The notes under the pieces were generated by a model. It did not search any database. It had not been told where the DNA came from and saw only the letters and a list, made by a program, of their open reading frames with translations. This document shows positions 58,791-64,000 of a stretch of 64,000 nucleotides of DNA, piece after piece. Location: positions 65,422 through 129,421 of the forward strand of contig CAJNDS010000314.1 of NCBI GenBank assembly GCA_905221605.1, in the 5' to 3' direction. The stretch comes from Symbiodinium natans (taxonomy: Eukaryota; Sar; Dinophyceae; Suessiales; Symbiodiniaceae). Both the position numbers and the translations under genes were made by a program. Position 1 is the stretch's first letter, and every line of letters begins with the position of its first letter.

Positions 58791-60195
58791 TGCTGCAGGA
58801 GATGCGAGTTTCGAAGGCAACGAACTCTACGAAGCTTGGATCTGCTGTGATGGCCCCAGAACCCTTTTAGGGTTTAGGGTTTGGGGTTTGGGGTTTAGGG
58901 TTTAGGGTTTAGGGTTTAGGGTTTAGGGTTTTAGGGTGTTTCAATGCAAACCAAACGATGGATTCACAGCGAGTTTCATGCCTGGAAGTTGCTAAAGCTG
59001 CGCTCGACGAAGAGAGGTGGGCGGCAGGAAACAGAACACCGCTCTCTTTTAGAGTCCCCAATGAAGGACTCCATTGAGGGGAGTTGAGTCTGTTGAGCTG
59101 AATACGCGTGGGGGGGGGGGGGGGGTAGAGGATAAGGTTGTTTGAAAGTGCGGTTGAGGCTCGGAAGTGCAAGCAAGTTGGCATCCCTGGCCCGCAAACA
59201 TTGAAACAACCCTAGTAAGGGGGTTTAGGGTTTAGGGTTTAGGGTTTAGGGTTTAGGGTTGGAGCATCTTGGGGCACCCCAGGTAACAAGACCCAGAAGC
59301 CCAAAACCCGCAACTTGCCTCGGGAAGGGACGAGTGTCCGACTGAGATTATGAGCAAGTTTGTGGACGTCGCGGGCAACAATTTGAAGCGAACAGCTCCG
59401 AGCTCAGTTTCTAGGGTTTGAAGGGTTTGGGTTTCACAGGTTTTAGGGTTTATAGGCTAGGTTTTAGGGTCTGCAGGCTTAGGCTTTATGGGGTTCAGGC
59501 TATTATAGGTTTTAGGCTTTTGTGGGTTGAAGGTTTAGAGGGTTTAGGGTTTAGGGTTTAGGGTTTCTTGCCACTTCCAGATATGTAAGACCAAACATCG
59601 CATCGAAGGTCAAGCTTGAGTTTCAAGGGGCCACGACGGCCACCATTGCCATGGAAGCCATCGAGAAGGTGGACCCCAGACGTTTCCTGGAACCCTAAAC
59701 AAACCCTAAACCCTAAACCCTAAACCCGAAACCCTAAACCCTAAACCCTAAACCCTAAACCCTAAAACCCTAAACCCTAAACCCTAAACCCTAAACCCTA
59801 AACCCTAAACCCTAAACCACATTGCTTGAGCAATCAGTCGCGATGCGCGCCACTAACAAGGTATCTTGTTTGCTTCATGTCCATGTCGGCACTTGGCTGC
59901 TGTGCCCAAAGGCCTTCAAACCCAAACCTTCCTAAACTTGCATTAAACCTTGTTCCCAGAGAGCCCAATACCCCTTAAATAAGGAATGTACCATAAATCA
60001 TATTAAGAACCCCTACATGATTCAAGGTATATTCCTTATTTAAGGGTATTGGGATCTTTGCGTACTCGTACCACCCTAACTTTACTAGTGGATTTCATTG
60101 TTTTCATTGTACAGGCGCAGCACAAAGCCCACCGTCAGTTTACCTGGACCGTGCGGAAGGCCAGCTTTTTGCAGGAGTACCGCGCATTCGGGGAC
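58791..60195 (+). CDS. Exon-like pieces of an unidentified gene
   Basis: Islands bounded by arrays and elements: 58797-58865 (EMRVSKATNSTKLGSAVM), 59351-59415 (MSKFVDVAGNNLKRTAP), 59588-59690 (SKVKLEFQGATTATIAM, then EKVDPRRFL) and 60115-60195 (AQHKAHRQFTWTVRKASFL). The last two are preceded by AG and read without stops. Product not recognised. Confidence 0.4.
58866..59262 (+). repeat. Telomere-like (TTTAGGG)n arrays
   Basis: 58866-58938 and 59217-59262, in introns of the unidentified gene. A poly-G run lies at 59110-59126. Confidence 0.85.
59400..59820. repeat. Degenerate G-rich and regular C-rich telomere-like arrays
   Basis: 59400-59568 is a decayed TTTAGGG region that becomes clean at its right end. 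(CCCTAAA)n 59690-59818 begins directly after exon text CGTTTCCTGGAA. Confidence 0.85.
59955..60061. mobile_element. F3 element, copy 3 (complete)
   Basis: CCCAGAGAGCCCAATACCCCTTAAATAAGG left; CCTTATTTAAGGGTATTGGG right; inner ATAAATCATATTAAG opposed to CATGATTCAAGG. Confidence 0.85.
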
Positions 60196-60199
60196 ATGG

Positions 60200-60252
60200 G
60201 TTTAGGGTTGAGGGTTTAGGGTTGAGGGTTTAGGGTTTAGGGTTTAGGGTGT
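60200..60252 (+). repeat. Telomere-like (TTTAGGG)n array
   Basis: Starts at GACATGGGTTTAGGG, directly after the exon-like segment ending at 60195. Confidence 0.85.
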
Positions 60253-60389
60253 TTTGGGGACAGCAATCACAAGTCTCGTAAGCAGGCTGATCGGAAGAAT
60301 TCCGGGTTCGGGGAGCAGTCGTGACCACAATGTCACGACACCTCGTTCAACCTCAATTCGCAAATGCGCGTTGCGCAAGCCGAGGACTA

Positions 60390-60500
60390 CTACCTGGAGG
60401 TTCATGGGTAGTTATAAATGGGGTTGTAAGTACCCTAAGTAAGGTTATAAGTATAGTTACCCTACTTATAACCCTACATATAACTACCCGGTTCAAGTAG
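60390..60500. mobile_element. F1 element, copy 14 (near consensus)
   Basis: TACCTGGAGGTTCATGGGTAGT left arm; core CCTAAGTAAGGTTATAAGTATAGTTACCC; right arm TAACTACCCGGTTCAAGTAG. Confidence 0.88.
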
Positions 60501-61240
60501 AGAGGCGTGGAAAGGCCCGCACACCCGCTGTAGGGATCTTTGCTCGGGATTGGATCGCATCATGGCATGGCTCCTCATCTGCTCCTCCATCATGCAAGCA
60601 AGGTGTACAAGCCCGCCGAAGAAGGCGGGACGGGCCGGGACGGGCCGGACAAAGTGTCTGGGCTGCCGGACTTAGAGGACGCGCCTTACGAGATTGCATC
60701 TTTGCAGCTTCTGTTTGACCTGAAGGCGGCATCAGCACCGTCATGCATGTCGCGACCGGGCTGCAATGGTGCCAGCCATTCATTTCATGACACGGCCTGT
60801 GTGGTTTATTTGGTGTAGCCAGCGTTGACCGCTGTCCGGCGAACCTGGCAGAGAGCCACTTTAGACTTTATGTGTACTAGGTAGACCCTGGGGAAGTTTC
60901 ATATTTGCCTTATGGGGTTTAGGAGGATCAAGTATAGTAGGAGTATTCTTTAGAGGGCCTTACGGGCCATTTTTTGCATTGCATTGCATCCACTTAGCGA
61001 GGTCCGATCGTCAGTCGTAGGACAAGAGGGGAACATCGCTGCAGTGTACACCACAGTCAGAGACTGCGCACGTCAGCTGGGCTGGCGCGAACTCAATCAC
61101 GGGAATCAAGCATCAAGCAAAATTGCCAATCCTGCGACCCCTAAGTTTGGAAGGGGGATTGGCCCTAAGGGGAGAGTCCCTTACATGGGCACTGCTTCTG
61201 CAGATGCCAAAATGCACGGGAACATCGGCACAGTGTTCAG
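60501..61240. other. Spacer next to the LINE
   Basis: No clear gene. A plus-strand segment at 60650-60730 (LPDLEDAPYEIASLQLLFDL) may be an exon of the upstream gene. TGCATTGCATTGCAT at 60974-60988 may lie near the LINE 3' end. Confidence 0.4.
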
Positions 61241-61891
61241 TCATGCTGCGGTTTCAGCAGGCTTGTCACGGCGCGTCAAGCTGCGAACAATTGGGCCAGG
61301 CGGCGCCGCGTCTTTGGATTCCGCCTTGAGCGAGACCAAAGATTGCTGCATCCAGGCGAAAGCCTCTGCCCACTCATCGCTGGCGGATTGCTGCGGGCGC
61401 AGCTTGAGGAGTGTTCTGCCATCCTTGATCACCTTGACATATGCAAGCTGAATGCTATTGTGCATGTCAGTGAGACCAGTCATGGCGTCGTGCATGGCTG
61501 TGAACTTGGGCATGGCTTGACGACGATCCGGATCCTCCAACAACCACTTGGCCAGACCCGCGCCGACTGTGAGACGGGCAGGGCCTTGCGGATGTGGCTG
61601 GCCTTGTGGAGGAAGATGCTGCTTCCACTGGTTCATGTGGCTCATGAGCAAAGTGGCGAGCTCGCTCTCCTGCTCGAAAATCCAGGTGCGGGTGCTCCAA
61701 GCCTCCATCTCCCGAATGCTGTGGTCGTGGCTGACAACGAGTTGACACACCTTGTCCAGCTTCAAGCTGAGTTCCTTCACTTGCTGCTCGAGAGGATTCA
61801 GACCTGCTGCCCGCGGCCCGTCCGAACGTGTGCGCTTGGGAGGCCGTGTTGATGGGCTCGTCACCGCTGGCAGCTGCAGGAAGTCCATGCT
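61241..61891 (-). CDS. C-terminal LINE segment, frameshifted relative to RT
   Basis: In the adjacent frame, SMDFLQLPAV at 61891 leads to a basic patch PPKRTRSDG (61829-61843, nuclear-localisation-like). A strong heptad region LEQQVKELSLKLDKVCQLV follows (from about 61792), then helical and polar sequence (ATLLMSHMNQW, DEWAEAFAWMQQSLVSL), with a stop at 61241. It probably forms the C-terminus of the RT protein; whether the shift is a mutation or a programmed frameshift cannot be told. Only the part downstream of about 61891 looks real; the frame is open further 5' but overlaps RT. Confidence 0.6.
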   Translation of the reverse strand, partial: SMDFLQLPAVTSPSTRPPKRTRSDGPRAAGLNPLEQQVKELSLKLDKVCQLVVSHDHSIREMEAWSTRTWIFEQESELATLLMSHMNQWKQHLPPQGQPHPQGPARLTVGAGLAKWLLEDPDRRQAMPKFTAMHDAMTGLTDMHNSIQLAYVKVIKDGRTLLKLRPQQSASDEWAEAFAWMQQSLVSLKAESKDAAPPGPIVRSLTRRDKPAETAA

Positions 61892-64000
61892 CGGCATGGC
61901 GCGCGAAGAACTCAGCAATGGAGCGCTGGTTGACAGCCGGCGCAGCAGGGGGGCGCTGCGCTGGAGCTCGAGCCTGGGCTGCGATCCGTTGGCCGGCAAG
62001 AGCACCAGCATGTCCATGATTGTTGACAAGCGCGCAGCTGAAAACCGGAACTGGTGCTGCAGCGTCTGCAGGCACAGGAACTGGCGGCGCAGCAACCGCA
62101 GGCACTGCAGCAGGCTCATCGTCTCCAGAAGCGTTGGCATCGGCTTGCAGCACGGCCACATCAGCAGCAGCGCTGGCAGCTTGGGGGGAGCATACTGTGC
62201 GGAGTCGACGCAAGGCATCAGCTGAGACTTGCAGAAAACTAGTTTGCCAGTTACCGGAAAAACCAGAAAAACCAACAAGTACTGACTGCAGATCACGGAA
62301 CAGCAGATGCAGGAAACGAGGAGCATGTTGCGAAGGGGCACCTGTGCCAGGTGTGAGTGTGTCGTGGAGCTTGTTGCTCACGCCGAAAAGGGCAGCCAGC
62401 TCAAGGCGGGTTTGTCCTTCTTGCTCGCGCAGGAGAGCTTTGCGCAACCACAAGAGTCTGCGAACACGTAGTTCTGAAGCAACGGTGGCCAAGTTAGCTC
62501 GACGGCGCAAGCTTTCAAGGGTGACGGAGCGGTGTTGAGGGTCACCAGCGACTGCACCGTAGCCCTGTCGCCCAAAACGTCTTCGAAGAAGCAGCCCGCG
62601 AGCTCTCTCAAGCGCCTGCTCATCAACACTGCTGAGCGGGCGCACTTCCAGCGCTGAAAGCAGAGCCTCATTCACCACAGCCTTGAAGACAAGAACCTTC
62701 CGAGGCAGAGGCACTTGACTGCGCTTAAAGAAACGGGCAAATCGGGCAAAACCAGCTTTTGCAGACGCCGCACGCTTGCGTATTTCGGCGCTGAGGGAAC
62801 CAGTCGCATGGAGCTGCGCGCCAAGGTACTTCACCACAAGCTTGGGCGGGTAGCAGGGCCAGTGCCCAGCATGAGCATCGCGCGCTGCCTTATAAGCGCC
62901 CTTGCCACTGAAGGACAAAAGTGTTTCGCCCTTTCTCTCGTTCAGCTGGAGATTCCGAGGCCGCAGGACGCCCTCAAGCGAGGCCAGGTTCTGTTGCGCA
63001 GTGGTGGCAAGCTTGTGGAGGTCGCGCCCAGGTACAATGCGGATGAGATCATCAGCATAAGCTGCGATGCCCAGAAAAAGCTGCTGGCCCGCATAGTCAA
63101 CCAGGAACTCGCTCTCGTCAGCAGTGAGGGCCTGTTCCCACTCAAGGACACAAGAATCGTATGCAATGCGGAAAATGCGTGGCCCGGTGCCCCCTCCTTG
63201 AAGCACGCCAGACTGCAACTTGACCTGCAAGAGACCCCCACGTTGCAGCGGCAGCCGTATTCGCAGCCTGCGGTGTAAGTCAAGCAAGAGTTGTTCAGCT
63301 GCAGGCTGAAGGCGCGTGTCAAGCACAGCTTGCTCAATGCTGGGCAGGTTCAGGGTGTCAAAAGCCTTCGTGAGGTCAAACAAGATGGCAGCCGTGTGCA
63401 GTTTGTTGAAGCGAAGACGATCAAGCCAGGCCTCAACATGCAAGATGGCATCTCGTCGAGAGCGACCAGCGGCATACCCATACTGATGTGCAGCAGGGTG
63501 GTCTGGGGTGGCATTCCAGAGAGCCTTGTAGAACATCTTACCACCAGGATCCAGCAAATTGATGATGCGCTGGCCGCCGGGGCCAGGGCTGCCGCCTTTT
63601 TTGGGGATGGCGCACCCAAAACCATCGCACCAAGCTTGAGGATTGTAGCCGAGAGTTTGCGCCGCTTCAAAGAACCTGACGGCTTCTGTCGCAGTCCAGG
63701 TGGGCTGTTCTGCAGCGACTTGTCCTGTCTGCATGATCAGGCACCAAAGCTCTGCAGGCAATGAGCCTTCAGGCGTGGCACGGCACCGAGGTTGCGCCCG
63801 AGCAGCTGTCAGCAGCTGTTGTCGGCCCAGCTCACCACGCAGTAGGGGCACCTGAAGCTGAGCAGAGGTGTCTGCAGCTGTCTGGACAACAGCGCCATTG
63901 TGCCGCGTCGCGCCCCAAATGTCTTTCATGTGCTTCTCCCACTGCTGTTCGGTAATCAATTTCGCAGCTGGCACAGCGCGGTCAATGATCCTGCTGCGAC
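61850..64000 (-). CDS. LINE reverse transcriptase, 5' partial
   Basis: The frame is open from 64000. RT motifs in order: IPKKGGSPGPGGQR (finger), ILFDLTKAFDTLN (motif A, about 63380), VLQGGGTGPRIFR (motif B, about 63200; usual form QGxxLSP), AAYADDL (motif C, 63048-63059, catalytic Asp pair), LNERKGETLLSF (motif D) and VKYLGAQLHATG (motif E). A thumb-like helical region follows, then an Ala/Pro-rich linker. The linker ends in VNQRSIAEFFARH, whose QRSIAEFF (61905-61928) fits the PCNA-interacting PIP-box exactly. After about 61890 this frame loses protein character while the neighbouring frame gains it, so a one-base shift is likely between 61905 and 61850. Confidence 0.88.

Larger units (their letters stand above)
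61241..64000 (-). mobile_element. Non-LTR (LINE) retrotransposon, 3' part
   Basis: The minus-strand reading frame is open to the window edge, so the 5' part (where an endonuclease would be) is outside. It encodes a reverse transcriptase and then a C-terminal tail with a PIP-box, a basic patch and a coiled coil. No poly(A) tail was found. It is the only clear minus-strand coding block and has no telomere-like arrays inside. Confidence 0.88.

Noticed and set aside
62342-63974. Second LINE gene in the neighbouring minus frame upstream of 61891
   Set aside because: That frame reads as hydrophobic/Leu-rich noise where it overlaps the RT frame; only its part after about 61891 looks like protein.

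Overview
The window looks like nuclear DNA of a dinoflagellate. This is inferred from several things seen together. Every recognisable host gene reads on the + strand in a one-way tandem array. Genes are cut into many short exons. At least one intron has a non-GT donor that keeps frame only as GA...AG. A secreted protein carries a Cys-rich motif that I recall from dinoflagellate predicted proteins. Introns are filled with plant/dinoflagellate-type telomeric repeat (TTTAGGG/CCCTAAA, both orientations) and with ~100-bp inverted-repeat elements. Species cannot be told from the sequence. No rRNA, tRNA, CRISPR or bacterial operon signal was seen.

Layout. 0.2-8.5 kb: many exons of an elongation-factor-3-like ABC protein, 5' end outside the window. 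11.6-17.2 kb: a secreted Cys-rich protein starting with a signal peptide. 18-21.3 kb: exons ending in a membrane protein. 21.7-24.9 kb: unidentified exons. 25-33.3 kb: a Pumilio/PUF RNA-binding protein with all eight repeats traceable. 33.4-43.6 kb: an EF-hand protein with a possible mitochondrial presequence; one of its introns holds a 7.35-kb tyrosine-recombinase (DIRS/Ngaro/PAT-type) retrotransposon at 34549-41895. 44-47 kb: unidentified exons. 47.8-49.1 kb: a protein kinase. 50.9-53.3 kb: unidentified exons. 53.8-56.6 kb: a ClpB/Hsp104 chaperone with a single intron. 57-60.2 kb: unidentified exons. 61.2-64.0 kb, minus strand: the 3' part of a non-LTR (LINE) retrotransposon.

Three things stand out. 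First, several families of short terminal-inverted-repeat elements lie in introns; their ends carry splice-site sequence, and in places they abut exons directly, so they behave like introners. Second, more than 60 short telomere-like arrays lie in introns, often starting or ending exactly at exon edges; one is a fold-back array flanked by a perfect 12-bp direct duplication. Third, the tyrosine-recombinase element has intact split direct repeats (A1...B1-A2-B2) and the order gag-like, recombinase, RT-RNase H, but its RT has lost the finger/palm region. The LINE carries a textbook PCNA-binding (PIP-box) motif after its RT domain.

Limits: exon boundaries in multi-exon genes are approximate. They were read by eye from protein resemblance, and no alignment or transcript data were available.
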